Shown here in pieces: positions 8,086 to 12,652 of a DNA stretch of 12,652 nt. Position 1 is the stretch's first letter. Every line of letters starts with the position of its first letter. The position numbers and the translations under genes are program-made. Origin of the DNA: an uncultured Verrucomicrobiota bacterium (GTDB lineage Bacteria; Verrucomicrobiota; Verrucomicrobiia; Limisphaerales; UBA9464); NCBI GenBank assembly GCA_903925515.1, contig CAIYFP010000378.1, positions 1-12,652 of the forward strand, written 5' to 3'. Below the pieces are notes generated by a model, which was not told where the DNA came from, made no database searches, and was given only the letters and a program-made list of their open reading frames with translations.

Positions 8086-8648
8086 ACCCCCACCCCGCCG
8101 CCCTCCTCCACGAGGCCACCCTGCCCACCCCGCTCGGCCCGGTCCGGATCAGGGTCGCGGACGAGGGCTTGTGCCTTCTGCGCTTCACGGACGCCGCCGG
8201 CCATGGCGCGGACCACGCCGCGCTTTCCAAGGCGTCCGGCCGGGCCGTGACGGAGGCAGGGCATCCCCTGATGGACCGGGTCCGAGGACAGCTGGAGGAG
8301 TACTTCGCCGGGAGACGGCGCGCGTTCGACCTGCCCCTTCTGTTGCCCGGCACCGACTTCGAGAGGCGCGTCTGGCATGTTCTCCGGCAAATCCCGTTCG
8401 GCTTGACCCGTTCCTACGCATGGGTGGCTGCTCGGGCGGGTTGTCCAGGCGGGTCCCGCGCGGCCGGCGGCGCCAACGGCCGGAACCGCGTCGCCATCGT
8501 CGTCCCGTGCCATCGCGTGGTGTTCGCCAACGGCGACATGGGCGGGTTCAGCGCGGGCGTCTGGCGCAAGCAATGGCTGCTCGAACTGGAAGCCACGGGG
8601 CGTCCGCCCTCGTCACCCCGGCCCTCGTTCATCCCATGCGCGTCCTGA
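8082..8648 (+). CDS. ogt: Methylated-DNA--protein-cysteine S-methyltransferase (O6-alkylguanine repair)
   Basis: This 188-residue suicide repair enzyme transfers the alkyl group from O6-alkylguanine (and O4-alkylthymine) to its own cysteine. The active-site PCHRV is at 142-146, so C143 is the acceptor. The upstream helix, FERRVWHVLRQIPFG followed by SYAWVAARAG, is the usual DNA-binding wing region, and the family arginine/asparagine hinge appears as RAAGGANGRNRVAIVV. The family's usual Asn-Pro after the finger is Asn-Arg here. There is no AraC-like Ada domain, so it is the Ogt/MGMT form. It overlaps the upstream stop by 4 bp and the downstream gene by 13 bp (start 8636), which indicates a tightly packed operon. 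It lies about 1.2 kb from the AlkA-type glycosylase on the other strand. Confidence 0.93.
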   Translation: MNPHPAALLHEATLPTPLGPVRIRVADEGLCLLRFTDAAGHGADHAALSKASGRAVTEAGHPLMDRVRGQLEEYFAGRRRAFDLPLLLPGTDFERRVWHVLRQIPFGLTRSYAWVAARAGCPGGSRAAGGANGRNRVAIVVPCHRVVFANGDMGGFSAGVWRKQWLLELEATGRPPSSPRPSFIPCAS

Positions 8649-10852
8649 TCGTGGGCTGCGGCTATGTGGGGATGGAGGTCGCCCGGGCCTGCATCGCGGA
8701 CGGGCACGAGGTCCACGGCGTGCGCCGTTCCACGCAGGGCCTGGCGTCGCTGGCGACGGCCGGCATCCAGCCCCTCCCGGGCGACGTCTCCGACGCCGCC
8801 TCCGTGGCGACATGGCCGCGCCGTTGGGACGTCGTCGTCAACGCCGTGTCCTCGTCGGGCGGCGGCATCGAGGGCTACCGACGCGCGTATCTCGATGGTT
8901 CCACGAACCTTGCGGCCCATCTTCGCCACTCACCCCCGTGCCGCGTGGTGCACCTTGGCAGCACGAGCGTCTATCCCCATGTGGACGGCTCGTGGGTGGA
9001 CGAGGACTCGCCCGCCAACCCCACGGGCGAGGCAGCAAGGGTCTTGGTCGCGGCCGAACAGGCATGGCTGGACGCATGGCGTCGCCATGGGCTGCCCGTC
9101 GTGTTGCTCCGTGCGTCCGGCATCTACGGCCCGGGCCGCGGCCGGATGCTCGCCCAGGCGCTCTCGGGCGAGGCCCGCATCGATGGCGACGGCCCGCGTT
9201 GGCTCAACATGATCCATCGCGATGACGTCGCCGGGGCGGTCCTCGTGGCGATGACGCGCGGCGTGCCCGGCCGGATCTACAACGTCACGGACAACGAGCC
9301 CGTCCAGCAACGCGACCTCCTCGCTTGGCTGGCGGCGTCGCGCGGATTGCCGGTCCCGCCACGCCAGGACGCAACTCCGCGCCCCTTCCACGGCGCGTCC
9401 TCGTCCATTCGTGCCCGCACCAACAAGCGGGTGTCCAATCGTCGCCTGCGCGACGAGCTCGGCTGGCAACCTCGCTTCCCAACCTTCCGGGAAGGTTACG
9501 CGCCCGGGACGCCGTCGGTTCCGGGTTCGACGCCCGCGCCCGGCCCGGGATACGCTGCCCGGGCGATGGGCGTGAACATCCTCGAGGAACTGGAGTGGCG
9601 CGGGCTGATGTCGGACTGCACGGACAAGGAGGGCTTGGCCGCGCAACTGGCGGCGGGCGCGGTGACGTTGTACTGCGGGTTTGACCCGACGGCGGACAGC
9701 CTGCACGTGGGCAGCCTCGTGCCGTTGCTGGCGCTGCGGCGCTTCCAGGAGGCCGGGCACCGGCCCATCGCCGTGGCGGGCGGCGCGACGGGCTCGATCG
9801 GCGATCCCAGCGGCAAGTCGAACGAACGCGTGCTCCTCACCATGGAACGCATCGAGCAGAACGTCGCTGCCGTCCGGCCGCAGCTCGCGCGACTGCTGGA
9901 CTTCGGGGCCCGGGACAACGCGGCGTTGCTGGTGGACAACGCGGACTGGACCGCGCCGGTCCGCTACCTCGACTTCCTCCGGGACGTGGGGAAGCACTTC
10001 ACGGTCAACCAGATGGTGGCGAAGGAGTCGGTGCGGGCGCGCATGGAGGACCGCGACGTGGGCATCAGCTACACGGAGTTCAGCTACATGCTGCTGCAAG
10101 CCTTCGACTTCTACCACCTGTGCGCCGCGCATGGCTGCACGCTCCAGATCGGCGGAAGCGACCAATGGGGCAACATCACGGCCGGCATCGAGCTCGTCCG
10201 CAAGAAGCTCGGCCGCCACGCCTTCGGCCTCACCCTTCCCCTCATCACGAAGGCCGACGGCACCAAGTTCGGCAAGACCGAGTCGGGCACCGTGTGGCTC
10301 GATGCCCGCAAGACGAGCGTGTACCGCTTCTACCAGTTCTGGGTCCAGGCGGACGACCGCGACGTCGTGCGTTACCTCAAGTACTTCACGTTCCTCGGCC
10401 GCGACGAGGTGACGGCGCTGGAGGCCGCCCATGCGGCCAACCCGGCCGGGCGCGAGGCCCACAGGGCGCTCGCGAAGGCCGTCACGGACCTCGTCCACGG
10501 GCCCGCCGCGACCACCGAGGCGCAGCGCGCGTCGGAGATCCTGTTCGGCGGCGGGCTGGAGGGCGTGGGCGAGTCCACGTTCGCGGAGATCGTGGGCGAG
10601 GTTCCCACCGTGCCGTTGGCGCCGTTATCCCTCGGCGACACGGGGGTGCCGGTGCTGGACCTGTTCGTGCACGCGGGCCTTGTCCCCAGCAAGGGCCAGG
10701 CCCGCAAGGACCTCGAGGGCGGCGGACTCTACCTCAACAACGTCCGCCTGACCGAGGTCGGCCGGCGCGTCACCGCGTCCGACGTCCTCTTCGGGAAGCA
10801 CCTGCTCCTGCGGAAGGGCCGGCGCAACTACGCCGTCGTCACCGTGGCGTAG
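8636..10852 (+). CDS. NAD(P)-dependent SDR/epimerase (YeeZ-like) reading in frame into tyrosyl-tRNA synthetase
   Basis: From ATG 8636 the frame is open for 738 residues. Residues 1-289 form an extended short-chain dehydrogenase/NAD-dependent epimerase of the YeeZ type: the Rossmann glycine motif VGCGYVG (6-12), STSVY (109-113), GIYGPGR (162-168), LNMIHRDDVAGAV and YNVTDNEP, ending in the usual RRLRDELGW and FREGYA. Homologues normally stop about there. Here a 21-residue Pro/Gly/Ala stretch (290-310) follows with no stop codon and leads straight to the initiator methionine of TyrS. Either this is a true fusion, or the SDR stop was lost and TyrS is also made separately from 9566. The substrate of the SDR part is unknown. 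The gene overlaps the methyltransferase by 13 bp. No Shine-Dalgarno is visible before 8636. Confidence 0.75.
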   Translation: MRVLIVGCGYVGMEVARACIADGHEVHGVRRSTQGLASLATAGIQPLPGDVSDAASVATWPRRWDVVVNAVSSSGGGIEGYRRAYLDGSTNLAAHLRHSPPCRVVHLGSTSVYPHVDGSWVDEDSPANPTGEAARVLVAAEQAWLDAWRRHGLPVVLLRASGIYGPGRGRMLAQALSGEARIDGDGPRWLNMIHRDDVAGAVLVAMTRGVPGRIYNVTDNEPVQQRDLLAWLAASRGLPVPPRQDATPRPFHGASSSIRARTNKRVSNRRLRDELGWQPRFPTFREGYAPGTPSVPGSTPAPGPGYAARAMGVNILEELEWRGLMSDCTDKEGLAAQLAAGAVTLYCGFDPTADSLHVGSLVPLLALRRFQEAGHRPIAVAGGATGSIGDPSGKSNERVLLTMERIEQNVAAVRPQLARLLDFGARDNAALLVDNADWTAPVRYLDFLRDVGKHFTVNQMVAKESVRARMEDRDVGISYTEFSYMLLQAFDFYHLCAAHGCTLQIGGSDQWGNITAGIELVRKKLGRHAFGLTLPLITKADGTKFGKTESGTVWLDARKTSVYRFYQFWVQADDRDVVRYLKYFTFLGRDEVTALEAAHAANPAGREAHRALAKAVTDLVHGPAATTEAQRASEILFGGGLEGVGESTFAEIVGEVPTVPLAPLSLGDTGVPVLDLFVHAGLVPSKGQARKDLEGGGLYLNNVRLTEVGRRVTASDVLFGKHLLLRKGRRNYAVVTVA
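9526..9556 (+). promoter_or_regulatory. Candidate internal promoter for tyrS
   Basis: TTCGAC (9526-9531) and GATACGCT (TACGCT at 9551-9556) are separated by 19 bp. If used, transcription would begin at about 9563-9566, next to or on the ATG at 9566, so the tyrS mRNA would be nearly leaderless. A similar GATAC box lies 16 bases before the antitoxin ATG at 11570. The sequence is also coding for the linker of the apparent fusion, so the match may be accidental. Confidence 0.3.
9566..10852 (+). CDS. tyrS: Tyrosyl-tRNA synthetase (separate start within the fused frame)
   Basis: From ATG 9566 the product is 428 residues, a normal length for bacterial TyrS, which charges tRNA-Tyr with tyrosine using ATP. 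The class I HIGH motif appears as HVGS (47-50) after YCGFDPTADSL, the tyrosine-binding region has GGATGSIGDPSG, QIGGSDQWGN follows, and the KMSKS loop is KFGKT (234-238) as in E. coli-type TyrS. An S4 RNA-binding domain occupies roughly 365-428. Alignment to typical TyrS places the natural N-terminus at MGVNILEELEWRG, which argues that 9566 is the ancestral start. It is listed separately because it may be translated independently of the upstream SDR. No Shine-Dalgarno precedes it. Codon choice shifts from G-ending near the N-terminus to C-ending after about 10130. Confidence 0.93.
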   Translation: MGVNILEELEWRGLMSDCTDKEGLAAQLAAGAVTLYCGFDPTADSLHVGSLVPLLALRRFQEAGHRPIAVAGGATGSIGDPSGKSNERVLLTMERIEQNVAAVRPQLARLLDFGARDNAALLVDNADWTAPVRYLDFLRDVGKHFTVNQMVAKESVRARMEDRDVGISYTEFSYMLLQAFDFYHLCAAHGCTLQIGGSDQWGNITAGIELVRKKLGRHAFGLTLPLITKADGTKFGKTESGTVWLDARKTSVYRFYQFWVQADDRDVVRYLKYFTFLGRDEVTALEAAHAANPAGREAHRALAKAVTDLVHGPAATTEAQRASEILFGGGLEGVGESTFAEIVGEVPTVPLAPLSLGDTGVPVLDLFVHAGLVPSKGQARKDLEGGGLYLNNVRLTEVGRRVTASDVLFGKHLLLRKGRRNYAVVTVA

Positions 10853-10854
10853 CG

Positions 10855-10873
10855 CGGGCCTAGCCCGACTTTC
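10855..10873 (+). terminator. Weak candidate terminator after tyrS
   Basis: CGGGC (10855-10859), loop CTA, GCCCG (10863-10867) starts 2 bp after the tyrS stop codon and is followed by ACTTTC. The stem is only 5 bp and the T-run is three bases, so termination here is doubtful. Confidence 0.25.
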
Positions 10874-10959
10874 GCAACCAACCCGAAGCCCCGGGGCATT
10901 CCTGGAGCAACCCGAAGGGCCGCGGCTCTTTTCGCGTCCCGCGTCGTGGCTCGCTCCTC

Positions 10960-10979
10960 GCAGACCTCTGCGGGTCTGC
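10960..10979. repeat. 7-bp perfect stem-loop
   Basis: GCAGACC (10960-10966) pairs perfectly with GGTCTGC (10973-10979) around a 6-base loop. No T-run follows, so it is not an intrinsic terminator. Confidence 0.5.
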
Positions 10980-11098
10980 CCGGCACTCGCGCCTCGTTGG
11001 ACACGAAAATCCCTCGCGGCGAAACACCAGCGATTGGCGAGACACGACACGAGCTTTCGGAGGCGGCAACGTGTCAGGACGACTTGCGACCTCGTTCC

Positions 11099-11146
11099 AA
11101 ATGCGGCGTCGGCATCCCCCATTGCGGAGGGACGCCGCACGCATTT
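11099..11146. repeat. Long bulged inverted repeat
   Basis: The left arm AAATGCGGCGTC (11099-11110) pairs with GACGCC (11131-11136) and GCATTT (11141-11146), leaving a 4-base bulge GCAC. That is 12 paired bases around a 20-base loop. It is followed 9 bases later by a second strong hairpin. Confidence 0.55.
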
Positions 11147-11155
11147 GCCGAACCC

Positions 11156-11192
11156 CATGGTTCCCGAGTGCCAAGGCCACTCGGTACCCATG
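11156..11192. repeat. 15-bp inverted repeat with 7-base loop
   Basis: Positions 11156-11170 and 11178-11192 are complementary at 13 of 15 positions, including a perfect CCGAGTG/CACTCGG next to the loop CCAAGGC. No T-run follows. It could be a repeat-element hairpin or part of a structured RNA. Confidence 0.6.
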
Positions 11193-11258
11193 AGCTTCGG
11201 CTTTCGATCTCGCTTCGGACCTGAATATCAAAGCCTCGGATGTGACCCCTTTGCCCCC

Positions 11259-11387
11259 CTCGACCTGCACGCCACCCTCCTCCACCTCCTCGGCATCGAC
11301 CACGAACGCCTCACCTTCCGCTTCCAGGGCCGCGACTACCGTCTCACCGACGTCCACGGCGAGCTGGTTCGGGGATTGATGGGCTGA
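11259..11387 (+). pseudogene. C-terminal remnant of a DUF1501 (sulfatase-like) protein
   Basis: These 42 residues plus the stop codon (LDLHATLLHLLGIDHERLTF, then QGRDYRLTDVHGE) match the conserved end of DUF1501 proteins. These are twin-arginine-exported, sulfatase-related proteins of about 450-500 residues that are very numerous in Planctomycetota and Verrucomicrobiota. Similarity starts abruptly at about 11259; upstream, no frame continues the family and the sequence is hairpin-rich. About nine tenths of the gene is missing, so it cannot be functional. The clean C-terminus suggests a fairly recent deletion or replacement. The family call is from motif recall. Confidence 0.8.
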
Positions 11388-11394
11388 AGGTGAC

Positions 11395-11420
11395 AGCCGG
11401 TTTTGTAGCATCCGGCTTTC
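11395..11420 (+). terminator. Weak candidate terminator or hairpin after the DUF1501 remnant
   Basis: AGCCGG (11395-11400) and CCGGCT (11412-11417) form a 6-bp stem with an 11-base loop, followed by TTC. It sits 8 bp after the DUF1501 stop codon, where the lost gene's terminator would be expected. The T-run is too short for confidence. Confidence 0.3.
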
Positions 11421-11507
11421 GGAGGGGCGTTCGTCGCCTCGCTTCGCCTTGGCCGGAACGAGTCAGAAGGAATGGGCGCACGAAGGTCTGACCGACGGAC
11501 GGACCCG

Positions 11508-11559
11508 AGTATCAAGGGCGCAAACGGTTCCCTTGAAAACATGGATGCCCCTTGATACT
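11508..11559. promoter_or_regulatory. 11-bp perfect inverted repeat, probable operator of the antitoxin gene
   Basis: AGTATCAAGGG (11508-11518) is repeated exactly in reverse complement as CCCTTGATACT (11549-11559). The arm centres are 41 bp apart, close to four helical turns. A third partial half-site, CCCTTGA (11530-11536), lies between them in the same orientation as the right arm. The right arm covers the likely -10 box and the middle half-site overlaps the likely -35. AbrB/MazE-type antitoxins commonly autoregulate by binding palindromes at their promoters, so an operator is the simplest reading. Confidence 0.6.
11533..11559 (+). promoter_or_regulatory. Candidate promoter of the AbrB-family gene
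   Basis: TTGAAA (11533-11538) and GATACT (11554-11559) are separated by 15 bp. The ATG at 11570 is only 11 bases from the -10 box and has no Shine-Dalgarno, so the transcript would have a very short leader or none. The spacing is shorter than ideal. Confidence 0.45.
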
Positions 11560-11569
11560 TCCAGCCACC

Positions 11570-11830
11570 ATGACAACGACGGTCACCGGCAAGAACCAGA
11601 TCACCGTGCCTGCCGCCATCGTGGCGCGTTTCGCCCTGCGACCCGGCTCGCGCATCGAGTGGGTCTTCGGCGAGGCGGAGGATGCGTTTCGCTGCCGAAT
11701 CGTACCGGACCCCGCCGTGCTGGCCCGTCGTCTGCGTGGCGCAGGACGGCGGCATCTGAAGCCGGGCCAGAAACACCCCCTCGACGCGATGCTTCCCGCT
11801 CGCGGCAACGCCCGAAAGGCAACGGAGTGA
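11570..11830 (+). CDS. AbrB/MazE/SpoVT-family DNA-binding protein (antitoxin-like), apparently without its toxin
   Basis: This 86-residue protein begins with a SpoVT-AbrB swapped-hairpin DNA-binding domain: TVTGKNQITVPAAIVARF (4-21), then LRPGSRIEW (23-31), within the first ~45 residues. The second half, PDPAVLARRLRGAGRRHLKPGQ, is the toxin-wrapping tail type seen in VapB-like antitoxins, which normally pair with a PIN-domain VapC RNase encoded immediately downstream. No PIN-domain gene follows: 11831-12171 has no family-like frame. ATG 11570 is used because the domain starts there; an upstream in-frame codon at 11552 would lie inside the operator arm. The upstream inverted repeat suggests autoregulation. 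It may be a solitary regulator, a remnant of a toxin-antitoxin pair, or an antitoxin for a toxin elsewhere. Confidence 0.85.
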   Translation: MTTTVTGKNQITVPAAIVARFALRPGSRIEWVFGEAEDAFRCRIVPDPAVLARRLRGAGRRHLKPGQKHPLDAMLPARGNARKATE

Positions 11831-12171
11831 GAGGTGTCACGATGCCATGGAGGCGAACCCCATTTTTAGGACCGCCTGCCAAGCCGGGACGATTCCGTTG
11901 GGAGGGCAATGGTGGCAAAGCAGATCGAGCAAGCAGGTGCCATCCATGGGCCATTCCAGGAACGAGGCCCCTGTTCGTGGCCATCGGCCTGCCCACCTTC
12001 AATCCATTTCGGCCCCACGTCCCCTGCGTGAAATGCGACGCCATTCCTGCATCTTGCGGTGCGAATCATGGAGGCATGAGGTTGTTCGATGTTTTCGGTG
12101 CATTCCAGCAAGGGGAGGCAATACGCACACAACATTGGACCCAATCAGGCGATGCCTTGCACGACCCGGGA
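11831..12171. other. Gene-free interval after the antitoxin
   Basis: No recognisable coding sequence is present on either strand, although frames stay open by chance. An imperfect inverted repeat (CCAGGAAC, then GTTCGTGG, within about 11954-11978) is visible. Base composition is less GC-rich around 12060-12150 than in the neighbouring genes. This is where a VapC-type toxin gene would be expected. Confidence 0.5.
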
Positions 12172-12252
12172 GCGCCAACGGCGCGGCACACGCCAGCCCG
12201 GGGCAACGCCCCGGGTTGGCCCGCCCATGACCGCTCCAAGCCCTGAAAGGGC
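12172..12252. repeat. Triple triloop-hairpin element (PVC-type interspersed repeat)
   Basis: Three hairpins with 3-base loops stand in a row: GCGCC-AAC-GGCGC (12172-12184), a 13-bp stem at 12192-12204 and 12208-12220 with loop AAC and one G-T pair, and GCCCT-GAA-AGGGC (12240-12252). The arrangement and words such as GCAACGCCCCGGG resemble repeats I recall as abundant between genes in Planctomycetota and Verrucomicrobiota, probably REP-like elements moved by Y1 (RAYT) transposases. No transposase gene is in the window. The 12253-12445 stretch beyond it holds no gene, only a CCATGGTCCATGG duplication at about 12261-12273 and a possible promoter. Confidence 0.7.
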
Positions 12253-12350
12253 GCGCCAATCCATGGTCCATGGCGACATGCCGGAGGAGGTGCTTCGCAG
12301 TCCACACCGCCTGGGGTATCTCACCGTATCCAATGCGCTCCACTGGCGAC

Positions 12351-12356
12351 TACAAT
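12351..12356 (+). promoter_or_regulatory. Possible -10 box for the quinoprotein-like gene
   Basis: TACAAT matches five of six bases of the -10 consensus and lies 90 bases before ATG 12446, giving a leader of about 80 bases. No convincing -35 box is found at 16-18 bp upstream, so this rests on the hexamer alone. Confidence 0.25.
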
Positions 12357-12445
12357 ACGCCCGTGACGTGCAGCCGCGCAGGCATCCTCCTTCACCCGCC
12401 GCTTGTCATCCCCCGGCGCCGTCGCATTCCATCGTCGCTCGTTGC

Positions 12446-12652
12446 ATGTCACGCATTGCCTGGATCCTGACCCTTTTCGTCGTCGCCGCCGCCCCCATGG
12501 GGAGGGCCGAGGTCAAGCTTCCCGATGGATTCACCCGCGACGTCCTCGTGGGCCCGGCCATCAAGGAGCCCATGGACATGGCCTTCGCACCCGACGGCTC
12601 CGCATGGATCACCGCGCGCGGGGGTGAATTGTTCCGGCTCGAGCCCGCCACC
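12446..12652 (+). CDS. Secreted PQQ-dependent sugar dehydrogenase-like beta-propeller protein (5' part only)
   Basis: The first 69 codons are visible and remain open to the window edge. Residues 1-21 form a Sec signal peptide: MSR, a hydrophobic core ILTLFVVAAA, and a likely cleavage after GRA before EVKLPDGF. The mature start (LPDGFTRDVLVG, EPMDMAFAPDGSAWITARGG, ELFRLEPAT) resembles the first blade of soluble quinoprotein glucose/sorbosone dehydrogenase-type propellers. In PVC bacteria these are often the N-terminal part of large multi-domain secreted proteins. The product would act outside the cytoplasm on sugars or related alcohols, but the catalytic residues lie beyond the window. No Shine-Dalgarno is visible before ATG 12446. 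The family assignment from this short segment is tentative. Confidence 0.7.
   Translation, partial: MSRIAWILTLFVVAAAPMGRAEVKLPDGFTRDVLVGPAIKEPMDMAFAPDGSAWITARGGELFRLEPAT

Larger units (their letters stand above)
10874..11258. other. Gene-free, inverted-repeat-rich interval
   Basis: No frame here has a recognisable protein, despite several open stretches. The interval has CAACCCGAAG twice (10879-10888 and 10908-10917), a GCCCCGGGGC palindrome (10888-10897) and three larger hairpins listed separately. Its right end (about 11192-11230) is rich in TTCGG/TTTCG words. It probably consists of interspersed repeat material that replaced the body of a DUF1501 gene whose tail follows. Confidence 0.55.

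Noticed and set aside
9522..9536. tRNA T-arm-like CGGG-TTCGACG-CCCG
   Set aside because: It has a 7-base TTCGA loop, but the stem is only 4 bp and there is no acceptor, D or anticodon arm around it; it lies within the coding linker.
8930..10498. A 522-codon open frame antisense to the SDR and tyrS
   Set aside because: Same codon-bias artefact; the plus-strand motifs of SDR and TyrS are unambiguous.
11449..12246. A 265-codon open frame overlapping the antitoxin gene
   Set aside because: The translation has no family character, runs through the hairpin repeat and overlaps the clear AbrB-family gene in another frame.
10853..12445. Insertion sequence, CRISPR array or tRNA gene in the gene-poor interval
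   Set aside because: No transposase frame, no regularly spaced direct repeats and no cloverleaf was found by reading; only hairpins and short repeats are present.
12403..12627. A short frame overlapping the final gene
   Set aside because: The frame from 12446 has a signal peptide and beta-propeller-like sequence open to the window edge; this one does not.

Overview
This is a GC-rich bacterial window whose content points to the PVC superphylum, most likely Verrucomicrobiota. The pointers are a C-terminal DUF1501 remnant, a run of triloop hairpins like the interspersed repeats of PVC genomes, a secreted quinoprotein-dehydrogenase-like N-terminus, and a general lack of Shine-Dalgarno sequences. 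The assignment is an inference from gene content; no rRNA is present.

Layout. Positions 1-256 hold a 102-bp tandem repeat (two full copies and a decaying third) that ends next to the stop codon of a minus-strand family 2 glycosyltransferase (258-1136). Divergent from it is a full-length hrpA DEAH-box RNA helicase (1279-5460), followed by a VC0807-family membrane protein (5524-6231). Convergent with these is a minus-strand pair, an AlkA-type DNA-3-methyladenine glycosylase (6280-6921) and a LURP-one/tubby-like protein (6925-7551), only 3 bp apart. Divergent from that pair is a compact plus-strand operon: a GGQ release-factor-like protein (7669-8085), an O6-alkylguanine-DNA methyltransferase (8082-8648), an SDR/epimerase-type oxidoreductase (from 8636) and tyrosyl-tRNA synthetase (from 9566). 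The first three genes overlap. The oxidoreductase has no stop codon and runs in frame into TyrS, giving an apparent 738-residue fusion.

From 10853 to 12445 gene density collapses. This part holds clustered hairpins, a 43-codon DUF1501 remnant (11259-11387), an AbrB/MazE-like antitoxin gene with a striking 11-bp inverted repeat over its promoter but no visible toxin partner (11570-11830), and the triple triloop hairpin element (12172-12252). The window ends inside a secreted beta-propeller dehydrogenase-like gene (12446 onward).

How the genes work together. The central block combines alkylation-damage repair (glycosylase and methyltransferase) with translation functions (rescue-type release factor and TyrS; hrpA acts on RNA and ribosomes). 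The right third looks like a decayed, repeat-rich intergenic zone. No clearly new multi-gene system was found. The points most worth a second look are the SDR-TyrS read-through frame, the antitoxin operator without a toxin, and the repeat and hairpin families.
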